Assembly: GCF_001646655.1 (NCBI RefSeq) | Contig: NZ_LPZN01000019.1 | Location: 1 to 64,000, forward strand | Direction: 5' to 3' | Length of the DNA stretch: 64,000 nucleotides | DNA from: Rhodococcus gordoniae | GTDB lineage: Bacteria; Actinomycetota; Actinomycetes; Mycobacteriales; Mycobacteriaceae | Shown: in pieces, positions 7,360 through 15,732 of the stretch | How the letters are laid out: every line of letters begins with the position of its first letter | Position numbering within the stretch: the stretch's first letter is position 1 | Notes under the pieces: generated by a model | Seen by the model: the letters and a program-made list of their open reading frames with translations, nothing else | Told to the model about the DNA's origin: nothing | Databases searched by the model: none | Program-made: the position numbers and the translations under genes

Positions 7360-8648
7360 TCCGCCTCACCTTCGGCGGGCGTGTACTCGAGGTGTAGTGC
7401 GAGCAGGCCGCGCAGGATGAAGGTCGGCAGGTAACCGAACTTCCGGTCGTCCTCGGGGCCGTGCACCTTCTCGGAGATCCGGATCTCGCTGGTGCGCTCG
7501 AGCAGGCGCGCGATGCCCACGCGACTTTCCGTGCGGGCGAGCGGAGCACCCGGGCACGTGTGCACGCCGCGGCCGAACGCGATGTGGGTACGGGCGTTCC
7601 GGCGGTCGAGGTCGAACTCGTTCGGATCGGAGAACTGGCGCGGATCGCGGTTGGCGGCGCCGTTGACCAGCATCATGATCGTGCCGGCCGAGACGTCGAC
7701 CCCGCCTACGGTGGTGGAGGTCTTCGTGAGCCGGAAGTCGCCCTTGATCGGGCTCTCGAAGCGCAGCGTCTCCTCGATGAAGTTCGCGATGCGATCGGGT
7801 TCGTTCCGCAGAGTCTTCTGGAGTTCGGGCTGTTCGGCGATGATCCGCATCGCGGAGCTCAGCAGACGTACGGTGGTTTCCTGACCGGCGGAGAACACGT
7901 TCGCGGCGATGCGGAGGACGTCGTCGACCGGCGGGAGGGTGCCGTCGGGGAAGGTCGCGGTGGCGAGACCCGTCAGCACGTCGCCGGTCGGGTGCGCCCG
8001 GCGGTCCTCGATGTACGCACCGAACTTCTTGTACAGGAACTCGAGGGGGTTGAGCTTCAGGGCTTCACCCTCGGTGCTGCCGAGCGAGAATCCCTTCTCC
8101 ACCTGGATGTTCAGGCCCTCGATGAATTCCTGGTGGTCGCTTTCCGGGACGCCCAGCAGGTCGGCGATGACGAGCATCGCGAACGGCGCGGCGAAGCCGG
8201 TGATGTAATCGCCCTCGCCCCGGGCCAGCAGGTCGTCGAGGAGCCGGTCGGCGATGCGTTCGATGAACGCCTCGTTCTCCTCGAGACGCTTGGGGGTGAT
8301 GAGCCGCATCAGAAGGCCGCGATGGTCGGTGTGCTGAGGGGGGTCCATCGTGGGGAGCTGGTCGTTCATCGGCAGCGAGGGGCGGTGCTCCTCGATGAAG
8401 TCGGTGATGTCGTCGCTCTCGGGGCAGGCCGGGAGTCCGGAGAACGGGCCGGTCACCGAGATGCACGACGAGAACGTCTGCTCGTCGCTCAGGACCTGGA
8501 TCGCCTCTTCGTATCCGGTGACCATCATGACGTCGTGATGGGGTTCGCGACCGACCGGGCATCCCTCGCGGAGGGCGTCGTAGTAGGGGTACGGGTCCTG
8601 GACGAGGTCCGGATCGGTGAAGAAGTTCTTCGTCTCGATGTCGGTCAT
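7356..8648 (-). CDS. Cytochrome P450
   Basis: 430 residues from the ATG at 8648. Motifs are complete: the I-helix oxygen-binding block SAGQETT, the ExxR motif in ETLRFESP, and the haem loop AFGRGVHTCPGAP with the proximal cysteine. A soluble bacterial monooxygenase that would take electrons from the coupled ferredoxin. The substrate is unknown. Longer readings from 8816 lack family resemblance. About 237 bases of apparently non-coding sequence separate it from the MFS gene upstream. Confidence 0.93.
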   Translation of the reverse strand: MTDIETKNFFTDPDLVQDPYPYYDALREGCPVGREPHHDVMMVTGYEEAIQVLSDEQTFSSCISVTGPFSGLPACPESDDITDFIEEHRPSLPMNDQLPTMDPPQHTDHRGLLMRLITPKRLEENEAFIERIADRLLDDLLARGEGDYITGFAAPFAMLVIADLLGVPESDHQEFIEGLNIQVEKGFSLGSTEGEALKLNPLEFLYKKFGAYIEDRRAHPTGDVLTGLATATFPDGTLPPVDDVLRIAANVFSAGQETTVRLLSSAMRIIAEQPELQKTLRNEPDRIANFIEETLRFESPIKGDFRLTKTSTTVGGVDVSAGTIMMLVNGAANRDPRQFSDPNEFDLDRRNARTHIAFGRGVHTCPGAPLARTESRVGIARLLERTSEIRISEKVHGPEDDRKFGYLPTFILRGLLALHLEYTPAEGEAE

Positions 8649-8885
8649 GGTTCCTCCCGGGCCGGGCTGTGGGCTGGTGCGGAGTTCGACCTCGCCCCGC
8701 GGCCGTCCCGCGCGCGAAGCCGTGTCTCGCCCGCACATCCAACCACGGCATGGAAAATCCGGCGCGAGGGGATGTTTCGCGCATTTCGGACTTGTGGCCG
8801 ATAACGTGACAGCCATCGTGAATCTGTATTCGATCTTGAAATGTCGGACCGTCGAAGCGTGGAAACAACAACGCGGCGGGCGGTG

Positions 8886-10256
8886 TCAGCTGCGGGACAG
8901 GGCGGTGGGGTGCGCTTCGGTGTCGACTCCCGGGATGCCGCGTCCGCGCAGCGACGCGCCTGCCGTCTCCGCCACGAAATACAGCGCGACGAGCCCGACC
9001 GCGCACGCGCCCATCATGTAGAAGGCCGGGACGAGGTCGTTCCCGGTTCGTTCCACCAACCATTCGTTGATCGCCGGCGCCGTGCCGCCGAACAGCGATG
9101 TCGACACGTTGTAGGAGATCGCGAAACCGGCGAACCGAACGTGCGTGGGGAACATCGCGGGGAAGGTCGCCGAGATGGTCGACAGCTGCATCACGTAGAG
9201 CAGGCCGAGGACGGTGAAGCCCACGACTGCCCATCCGAAGCCCACGGACATCAGCATGTACATCGGGATGGCGAGAACGAACAGGCCGGTCAACGATGCC
9301 GCCCAGAGCGGTTTGCGACCGATCCGGTCCGACAGCGCGCCGGCGAAGGGAATGACCGCCATCATCGCGAGCTGGCCGATCAATACCAGGACCAGGGGCG
9401 CGGTGCCGGTCAATCCGATCCGGTTCTCGAGATAGGTGGGCATGTAGCTCAGCAGCGTGTAGTTGCACACGTTCAGCGCGACGACCAGCCCCATCAGTTC
9501 GACGATCGGCCGCCAATATTTCGTGAGCAGGTCCTTGAACTCGGCGCCGACGCTGCTCTCCTCCTCGTGCGCACGCTCGAGCTCCTTGAAGACCGGGGTC
9601 TCGTCGAGCTTCGAACGCAGGTAGAGACCGACGAGCGCGAGGGGACCGGCGACGAAGAACGGAAGACGCCAGCCCCACGTCGCCATGAACGCGTCCGTCG
9701 ACAGCAGATCGATGATCAGGACGAGGCACGCGCCGGCCGAGAAACCGCCCAGCGTGCCGAACTCGAGGAAGCTGCCGTAGAAGCCGCGTTTGCGGTCGGG
9801 GGAATATTCGGCCATGAACGTTGCCGCCCCGCCGTATTCACCACCGGTGGAGAACCCCTGGAGCATGCGCAACAGCACAAGCAGCACAGGCGCCCAGAAC
9901 CCGATCGATTCGTACGACGGAACAGCACCGAGCAATACTGTCGAACCACCCATCAGCAGGATGGTCAGTGCCAGGATCTGCCGGCGCCCCAACCGGTCGC
10001 CGAGCGGGCCCCATACGAAACCGCCCAGCGGACGCATGACGAAGGAGACTGCGAAGACACCCAGCGTGAGCAGTGTCGCGGACTCGAGATCGCCGGGGAA
10101 GAACGAATCGGCGATATAGGTGGCCGTGTATGCGTAGACGCCGTAGTCGAACCACTCGGTGAAATTACCCATGGCCGATGCGCCGATGGCGCGTCGCACC
10201 TGTTCCGGGGGCGCAGACGAGGCCTCCGGCGTCGGGGTGGCGGAACCGGTATCCAC
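8886..10256 (-). CDS. MFS transporter, metabolite:H+ symporter family
   Basis: About 456 residues with twelve predicted membrane helices. The N-terminal signature GNFTEWFDYGVYAY and the loop GPLGDRLGRRQ mark the MHS branch (ProP, ShiA, KgtP), which imports organic acids or compatible solutes with protons. STGGEYGGAATF is the usual helix-5 motif. I chose the GTG at 10256 because AAGGGAA lies just upstream and the preceding residues are Arg-rich and unlike the family. Substrate is not predictable from sequence. Confidence 0.88.
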   Translation of the reverse strand: MDTGSATPTPEASSAPPEQVRRAIGASAMGNFTEWFDYGVYAYTATYIADSFFPGDLESATLLTLGVFAVSFVMRPLGGFVWGPLGDRLGRRQILALTILLMGGSTVLLGAVPSYESIGFWAPVLLVLLRMLQGFSTGGEYGGAATFMAEYSPDRKRGFYGSFLEFGTLGGFSAGACLVLIIDLLSTDAFMATWGWRLPFFVAGPLALVGLYLRSKLDETPVFKELERAHEEESSVGAEFKDLLTKYWRPIVELMGLVVALNVCNYTLLSYMPTYLENRIGLTGTAPLVLVLIGQLAMMAVIPFAGALSDRIGRKPLWAASLTGLFVLAIPMYMLMSVGFGWAVVGFTVLGLLYVMQLSTISATFPAMFPTHVRFAGFAISYNVSTSLFGGTAPAINEWLVERTGNDLVPAFYMMGACAVGLVALYFVAETAGASLRGRGIPGVDTEAHPTALSRS

Positions 10257-10357
10257 GGTCGTTCCCTTCGATCGAGAGATCGAGATCGGTGCCCCCGTGC
10301 GTACCCGGGTGGGAGGACCGTGAAACCGACGCCGGCAGAGATTCCTCGAGGCCGGAC

Positions 10358-10651
10358 TCAGGCGGACAGTGCGCTGAGCGGGTGCGCCGACGAGGTGTAC
10401 CGCACTCGACCACGGCGGTCCACCGCGGAGTCGATGTCGACGGTGCCGAGCCGCTCGTCGCAGATGCGCACGAGTTGCTCGAGTATATGCGGTTCGAATC
10501 GGTTCCACCGGTGCGCGGTCAGCAGACCACGCAGGCGATGGAAGTACTCCTCGGGGGCGATCCCGAACGTGACCCAGATGTCCTCATCGGGCCCGCCGTT
10601 CCAGTGCCGCCACTTGACGGCGAAATCGAGCGTCGCAGCTTCGTCGGTCAT
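10358..10651 (-). CDS. Small DUF3263-like protein
   Basis: 97 residues. The core LDFAVKWRHWNGGPDEDIW followed by FGIAPEEYFHRL has the helix-Trp-helix look of DUF3263 actinobacterial proteins, which are thought to bind DNA. The ATG overlaps the stop of the upstream acyl-CoA synthetase remnant as ATGA. The gene therefore seems to have survived while its operon partner decayed. No specific function can be given. Confidence 0.6.
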   Translation of the reverse strand: MTDEAATLDFAVKWRHWNGGPDEDIWVTFGIAPEEYFHRLRGLLTAHRWNRFEPHILEQLVRICDERLGTVDIDSAVDRRGRVRYTSSAHPLSALSA

Positions 10652-11013
10652 GACGGAACTCCTGTTCGGTAGGGGGAGCTCGAATCCCGCCATGCGGTGC
10701 GGCTCCAGGCGATCAATTCCTCGGCGGGGACGGGAGCGGGCGAGGCGACGAACGCCTTGCTCACCCGGCCGAGCACATCGCCGTCGTCGGCGATGCTCAC
10801 TTCCGCTCCGGCACAGGGTTTTCCACTCGTGGTGGCGATCTGTTCGACAGTGGCGCCACGACGGGAGGTGGGTGGACCGGGCAGCATGGTCACACTCTCT
10901 CGCTCGATCAGGTCGAGGACGGCGTCCGTCTCGAAGACCGGGACGGGAATCGTCGTGGCGCCCCGGGCGAACGACGCGACGACCGGATCGCGCGCTTCCC
11001 GGCTCCCGTCGTC
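10648..11013 (-). pseudogene. Decayed acyl-CoA synthetase (FadD) remnant
   Basis: The frame keeps scattered pieces of a FadD protein in the right order. GATTIPVPVFETDAVLDLIE with VTMLPGPPT matches the substrate-pocket region. ATVEQIATTSGKPCAGAEV and DDGDVLGR match the mid region, and SKAFVASPAPVPAEELIAWS matches the C-terminal lid. The AMP-binding P-loop, the YxTGD motif and the catalytic lysine are absent. What remains is about 120 codons against the usual 500, so it is not functional as a ligase. A short expressed peptide cannot be excluded. Confidence 0.6.
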
Positions 11014-11174
11014 GCTGCATCGCCGGACGTGTGCGTGTCCTGAGGACGGCTGCACACTTTTCCGAGCGGGGGGTCTGTCCGCAGGGTGCGTGAGCCTGCT
11101 CGCTCCGGGACGTTTGGATGCGCTCTCCGCGGGGATCCTTCAATGGTCCTGTCCCCTCGACGCCGGGAGCGCCT

Positions 11175-12509
11175 GTGCCTGCAACGACCGCGACCGTTTC
11201 GCCCACCGACGCCGTTCGGCTCCTCGGACAGGTGGCCGTGCCGTTCGTGGCTGTGGGACCGATCGCTCGGCGACGGTGGGCCATGAAGCTGCTCGAGAAG
11301 AACCAGTCGGACGCCCGCGTGGTCCGTTTGGTCGCGGATCTGCGTGAGCGGCACGGTGACGGGCCGCTCGTCGTGCCGATCCCCGGACGCACGCTCGCGA
11401 TCGTCCTGACGTCGGACGATGTGGATCGGATCCTGCGTACCGACACGGCGTCGTTCACCGCGGCCAACAAGGAGAAGGTGGCTGCGCTCAGCCCGTTCCA
11501 GCCCAACGGTGTGCTCATCTCCCGAGGTGACATCCGCGCCCAGCGACGTGCCTTCAACGAGTCGGTGCTCGAACCGGAACACGCCCTGCACCGCCTCGCC
11601 GGCGACTGGGTCCCCGTGATCGAGCAGGAGGCGCAGGGGCTGCTCGATCAGGCGAGGTCGCGCGGTGAACTCGACGCCCCGGATTTCGTGCGGGCCTGGT
11701 GGCGGCTGGTCCGGCGACTCGCGTTCGGCGACGCCGCTCGTGACGACGAGAGCATCACCGACCAGCTGTGGACGCTCCGCTCGAACGGGAACTGGTCGTT
11801 CGCGCATCCCCTTCGGCACCGCCTGCGCGATCGGTTCACCCAGAACCTGCACCACCACGTCACTGCGGCTCCGTCCGAGAGTCTGGCCGGTGTGGTCCGA
11901 GACCTCGCAGCACCGGCGTCCGTCGACCCGATCGGGCAGATGCCGCACTGGCTGTTCGCGTTCGACGCCGCGGGCATGGTGGGCGCCCGCACCCTCGCCG
12001 TGCTGTCCACGCACTCCGAACAGCGCCTGCGCGTCGAGGCGGAACTGGCGGGCACCGAAGCCGGGACACCGCAGGTCTACGAATACCTGCGGGCCTGTGT
12101 ACTGGACACGACCCGCCTGTGGCCGACCACCCCGGTGATCCTTCGGGACTCCGTGGAGGAGACCACATGGAGCGACGGTGCCGGCGGCACCGCGACCATC
12201 CCGGCGGGGACGGGCTTCGTGATCCTCTCCTCGGCCTTCCATCGCGCCGACCACCTCCCGTTCGCCGACACCTTCGAACCCGAGATCTGGCTGGACGGCC
12301 GAGCCGAACGTCATCCGGCGCTCGTGCCGTTCAGTGCCGGCCCGACGGTGTGCCCCGGACGCAGCATCGTCCTCTTCACGGCGAGCACCTTCCTCGCGTA
12401 TCTGCTCCGCTCCGCGGACTTCACGGTGGTGTCGAACGTGAAGCCCGATCCGACGGGTCCCTTGCCCGCTACGTTCGACAATTTCGGGTTGCGTTTCGCG
12501 GTGCGGTGA
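11175..12509 (+). CDS. Cytochrome P450, atypical
   Basis: About 444 residues from the GTG at 11175, which has GGGAG 8 bases upstream; an ATG at 11118 is the alternative. The haem-binding loop PFSAGPTVCPGRS is canonical. The K-helix motif reads DTTRLWP, with Asp where the almost invariant Glu of ExxR stands. The I-helix reads AAGMVGART, so the usual acid-alcohol pair is weak. The protein could be an unusual monooxygenase, a peroxygenase-like enzyme or a damaged P450. No ferredoxin gene lies beside it. Confidence 0.82.
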   Translation: MPATTATVSPTDAVRLLGQVAVPFVAVGPIARRRWAMKLLEKNQSDARVVRLVADLRERHGDGPLVVPIPGRTLAIVLTSDDVDRILRTDTASFTAANKEKVAALSPFQPNGVLISRGDIRAQRRAFNESVLEPEHALHRLAGDWVPVIEQEAQGLLDQARSRGELDAPDFVRAWWRLVRRLAFGDAARDDESITDQLWTLRSNGNWSFAHPLRHRLRDRFTQNLHHHVTAAPSESLAGVVRDLAAPASVDPIGQMPHWLFAFDAAGMVGARTLAVLSTHSEQRLRVEAELAGTEAGTPQVYEYLRACVLDTTRLWPTTPVILRDSVEETTWSDGAGGTATIPAGTGFVILSSAFHRADHLPFADTFEPEIWLDGRAERHPALVPFSAGPTVCPGRSIVLFTASTFLAYLLRSADFTVVSNVKPDPTGPLPATFDNFGLRFAVR

Positions 12510-12578
12510 ACCCCTTCCGGTACCCACTCGGCGCCGTCTCCACGACACCCTCTGCCATGACGTCGCTCACTGTTCGGC

Positions 12579-12598
12579 CCTGTTCTGCCCCGAACAGG
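12579..12598. terminator. Hairpin downstream of the second P450
   Basis: CCTGTTC (12579-12585), loop TGCCCC, GAACAGG (12592-12598). It lies 70 bases after the P450 stop in a 257-base non-coding gap. No clear U tract follows, so a terminator role is uncertain. Confidence 0.3.
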
Positions 12599-12724
12599 TG
12601 AGAGCGATGGTGTCCATGTGACTCCAGTGGGGCAAAACGGGCAGTTTTTGTCCGGTACCGGTCGGTTTTCTGTCAACCCGACACGCTGGCGTAGTCAAAC
12701 ATCGAAGTACTCTGTGATGGAATC

Positions 12725-12740
12725 GTGACCCTATCGTTAC
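12725..12740 (-). promoter_or_regulatory. MtrA-like direct repeat upstream of the M23 peptidase
   Basis: On the minus strand GTAAC (12740-12736) and GTCAC (12729-12725) form a direct repeat with an 11-base period, as described for MtrA response-regulator sites near cell-wall hydrolase genes in actinobacteria. It lies 27 bases before the GTG of the peptidase. One base differs between the half-sites, so the call is tentative. Confidence 0.35.
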
Positions 12741-12766
12741 CGAGGGCCTGTCCCAGAGGAACTGTT

Positions 12767-13567
12767 GTGAGCCGAAATTCTGAATCCACTCCCATCCGAG
12801 AAACCACCGACATCCGTCGCCGTGCAGCACGTACCGGCAGGTGGATGGCCGTCGCGGTCCTTGCGAGCGCAGTGACGGTCGGTGGCACGACGGTCGCGAA
12901 CGCTGCGGGCGACCAGATCCACACCGAGTCCGGTACGGCATGGACCGGTGCCGGTGAGAACCTGTCCACGGCACCCCAGGTGCTGAAGGTTGCCGATGTC
13001 GACGCATCGCACTACACCGAGAAGCTCCGTCGCGCCGCCGACCGTGAAGCGCAGCGCGTCGCCGAGGAGGTCGCCGCGCAGGAAGCAGCGCAGCGGGAAG
13101 AGGCCGAGCGGATCGCCCGTGAGGCCGCCGAGCAGGCAGCTCGCGAAGAAGCCGCTCGTCGTCCTGCCCTCGCATTCCCGGCCGCCGGCACCCTCACCTC
13201 GGGCTACGGTCCGCGCTGGGGTACGAACCACAACGGCATCGATGTCGCCAACTCCATCGGCACCCCTATCGTCTCGGTCACCGACGGCGTCGTGATCGAG
13301 TCCGGTCCGGCCTCGGGCTTCGGCCTGTGGGTGCGCATCGCCCAGGACGACGGTACGACCGGCGTGTACGGTCACATCGACCAGTCCCTCGTGTCGGTCG
13401 GCCAGCACGTGCGCGCCGGCCAGCAGATCGCCACGATGGGCAACCGCGGCCAGTCCACCGGACCACACCTGCACTACGAGGTGTGGCAGCCGGGTGGCGC
13501 CAAGATCGATCCCATCCCGTGGTTCCACGCGCGCGGCGTTCCCGTGCCCAGCTCGCACCTGGGCTGA
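12767..13567 (+). CDS. Secreted M23-family peptidoglycan peptidase
   Basis: 266 residues from the GTG at 12767, which has AGAGGA upstream. A hydrophobic segment near residue 30 (WMAVAVLASAVTVGGTTVANA) is a signal peptide ending at an AxA site. Then follows an Ala/Glu/Arg-rich coiled coil (about residues 85-135) and a LytM/M23 domain. The zinc ligands are visible in HNGIDVA and HLHYEVW. The enzyme should cleave cell-wall peptide cross-bridges outside the membrane. The coiled coil resembles regulatory or septal hydrolases of the DIP/RipA type. Confidence 0.9.
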   Translation: MSRNSESTPIRETTDIRRRAARTGRWMAVAVLASAVTVGGTTVANAAGDQIHTESGTAWTGAGENLSTAPQVLKVADVDASHYTEKLRRAADREAQRVAEEVAAQEAAQREEAERIAREAAEQAAREEAARRPALAFPAAGTLTSGYGPRWGTNHNGIDVANSIGTPIVSVTDGVVIESGPASGFGLWVRIAQDDGTTGVYGHIDQSLVSVGQHVRAGQQIATMGNRGQSTGPHLHYEVWQPGGAKIDPIPWFHARGVPVPSSHLG

Positions 13568-13604
13568 TCCGGTACTCGACAGCCGTGAACGAAGCCTGAA
13601 GCGA

Positions 13605-13639
13605 ACACTGCCCCGGCGCATTCCGCGTCGGGGCAGTGT
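13605..13639. terminator. Bidirectional terminator hairpin between M23 and M13 peptidase genes
   Basis: A 15-bp stem starting ACACTGCCCCGG, loop ATTCC, and its complement (13625-13639) with one G-U pair. It fills the gap between the convergent M23 (ends 13567) and M13 (ends 13651) genes and would serve both. Confidence 0.75.
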
Positions 13640-13650
13640 CGTTCTCGCAG

Positions 13651-15621
13651 CTACCAGATGCGCACGCGCTTCGAAGGGTCGAGATACAGTTCGTCGCCCT
13701 CGTGGACGTCGAACGCGTCGTAGAACGCGTCGATGTTGCGGATCACGCCGTTGCAGCGGAACTCCGGCGGCGAATGCGGGTCGACCGCGAGTCGGCGGGA
13801 CGCCTCCTCGTCACGAACCTTCGTGCGCCACACCTGAGCCCATCCGAAGAACACGCGCTGCAGTCCGGTCAGCCCGTCGATGACCGGCGCCGGCTTACCG
13901 TCGAGCGCGATCTCGTAGGCCTTCAACGCGATCGACAGGCCACCGAGATCTCCGATGTTCTCACCGATCGTGAAACTGCCGTTGACACGCTGTCCGGGAA
14001 GGGCTTTCGGTTCGAACTCGTCGTACTGCGCGATGAGTGCCGCGGTACGCTTGCCGAATTCCTCGCGGTCCGAATCGGTCCACCAGTTCTCGAGGTTGCC
14101 GTCGCCGTCGTACTTCGCGCCCTGATCGTCGAAGCCGTGGCCGATCTCGTGTCCGATGACCGCGCCGATTCCGCCGTAGTTCGCAGCGTCGTCGGCATGC
14201 AGGTCGAAGAACGGAGGCTGGAGAATCGCTGCGGGAAAAACGATCTCGTTCATCCCCGGGTTGTAGTAGGCATTGACCGTCTGCGGGGTCATGAACCATT
14301 CGCCGCGATCCACCGGGCCACCGAGTTTGCCGAGATCGCGGTCGTACTCGGCGGCGTACCCGCTGCGGTAGTTGCCCACCACGTCGTCGGGCGCGATCGT
14401 GACGGCGGAGTAGTCGCGCCAGGTGTCGGGATAACCCACCTTGGGTGTGAACTTCTCGAGCTTGCGCAGGGCCGCCTCACGGGTGGCCGGGCTCATCCAT
14501 TCGAGGTCGGTGATGGACTGCCGGTACGCCTCGGTGAGGTTGTCGACGAGCACCTGCATCCGCGTCTTCGCCTCCGCGGGGAAGTGCCGTTCGACGTAGA
14601 GCTTGCCGACGGCCTCGCCGAGCAGGTCCTGCACGAGCGACACGCCGCGCTTCCAGCGGTCGCGGATCTCCTGCGTACCGGTGAGCGTGCGCCCGTAGAA
14701 GGCGAAGTTCTCCTCGACGAAGACATCGGACAGGTACGGGGCTCGCGCGCGCAGCACCCGCCACACGGCCCACGCCTTCCAGTCGTCGAGGTCCTCGCCG
14801 GCCCACAGCGCGGCGAACGTCTCGAGGAAACTCGGCTGACGCACCACGATCTCGGCCCACTGTCCGGTGGCCGCGCCGGTAGCGGTGATCCAGCCTGCCC
14901 AGTCGAACTGCGGGAGATCGGTGAGCAGCGAGTCGAGCGTGAGCAGGTTGTAACTCAGGTCGGCGTCGCGACGCTTGACCACATCCCAGTGGCCTGCGGC
15001 CAGCTTCGTCTCGAGCGCGACCACATTCGCCGCGTCGTAGGGCAGATCGGCGAGCGCGAACATCCGGCCGACGTGTGCGGTGTACTGCTCACGGATCTCG
15101 GCGTAGCGGTCCTCGCGATAGTACGACTCGTCGGGCAGGCCGAGCCCGCCCTGCGAGACGTGCACGAGATACCGCTCGGAGTTCTTCGAATCGGTGTCGA
15201 CGTAGTGCGCGATCGCGCCCGTCACGCCGGCGCGCTGCAAGCGTCCGAGCACCGCCGCGAGCGCAGCACGGTCCGTAGCGTCGGATACCGCTCGGAGTTC
15301 GTCACGGATCGGGTCGAGACCGGCGGCCTCGATCGCCGCGGTGTCCATGAACGAGGTGTACAGGTCGCCGATCTTCTGAGCGTCGGTGCCCGGTCCGGCG
15401 CCGGACGCCGCGGCTTCCTCGATGATGGCCCGGACGTCGACCTCGGCCTTGTCGGCGAGCGTACGGAACGCGCCGTCGAGTGCGCGATCGGCAGGGATCT
15501 CGTGTTCGGCGAGCCACCGGCCGTTGACGTGTTCGAACAGGTCGTCCTGAGGGCGGACCCGCTCGTCGACGTGTCCGAGGTCGATGCCGGAGCGGATCTC
15601 CGAATTCTGCGCGAGGGTCAT
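13651..15621 (-). CDS. M13-family zinc metallopeptidase (neprilysin/Zmp1-like)
   Basis: 656 residues, close to the 663 of mycobacterial Zmp1. The zinc-binding HEIGHGFDDQGAKYDG and the third-ligand block ENIGDLGGL are intact, and the substrate-binding motif NAYYNP lies upstream of them. The N-terminal M13 domain (DDLFEHVNGRWL) is also present. There is no clear signal peptide, which is common in bacterial members. It should cleave small peptides. It is convergent with the M23 gene and divergent from the beta-lactamase-fold hydrolase. Confidence 0.93.
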   Translation of the reverse strand: MTLAQNSEIRSGIDLGHVDERVRPQDDLFEHVNGRWLAEHEIPADRALDGAFRTLADKAEVDVRAIIEEAAASGAGPGTDAQKIGDLYTSFMDTAAIEAAGLDPIRDELRAVSDATDRAALAAVLGRLQRAGVTGAIAHYVDTDSKNSERYLVHVSQGGLGLPDESYYREDRYAEIREQYTAHVGRMFALADLPYDAANVVALETKLAAGHWDVVKRRDADLSYNLLTLDSLLTDLPQFDWAGWITATGAATGQWAEIVVRQPSFLETFAALWAGEDLDDWKAWAVWRVLRARAPYLSDVFVEENFAFYGRTLTGTQEIRDRWKRGVSLVQDLLGEAVGKLYVERHFPAEAKTRMQVLVDNLTEAYRQSITDLEWMSPATREAALRKLEKFTPKVGYPDTWRDYSAVTIAPDDVVGNYRSGYAAEYDRDLGKLGGPVDRGEWFMTPQTVNAYYNPGMNEIVFPAAILQPPFFDLHADDAANYGGIGAVIGHEIGHGFDDQGAKYDGDGNLENWWTDSDREEFGKRTAALIAQYDEFEPKALPGQRVNGSFTIGENIGDLGGLSIALKAYEIALDGKPAPVIDGLTGLQRVFFGWAQVWRTKVRDEEASRRLAVDPHSPPEFRCNGVIRNIDAFYDAFDVHEGDELYLDPSKRVRIW

Positions 15622-15732
15622 GCCTCACATCCTTACACTCGATTCGCCCGGCGTGCAGACACCGACGTGCAGATATCTGTGGAAGTGGGCGAACACGCAC
15701 GCGGCCGGGCGCAGGCTCCTAGCATCGGGCAC

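Noticed and set aside
8841-11093. Long plus-strand frame of 750 codons
   Set aside because: Antisense to the MFS transporter; Arg/Glu-rich low-complexity translation typical of a shadow frame in high-GC DNA.
12510-12766. Possible riboswitch (ydaO type) before the M23 peptidase
   Set aside because: Such riboswitches precede actinobacterial wall hydrolase genes, but I could not find the conserved core sequences here.
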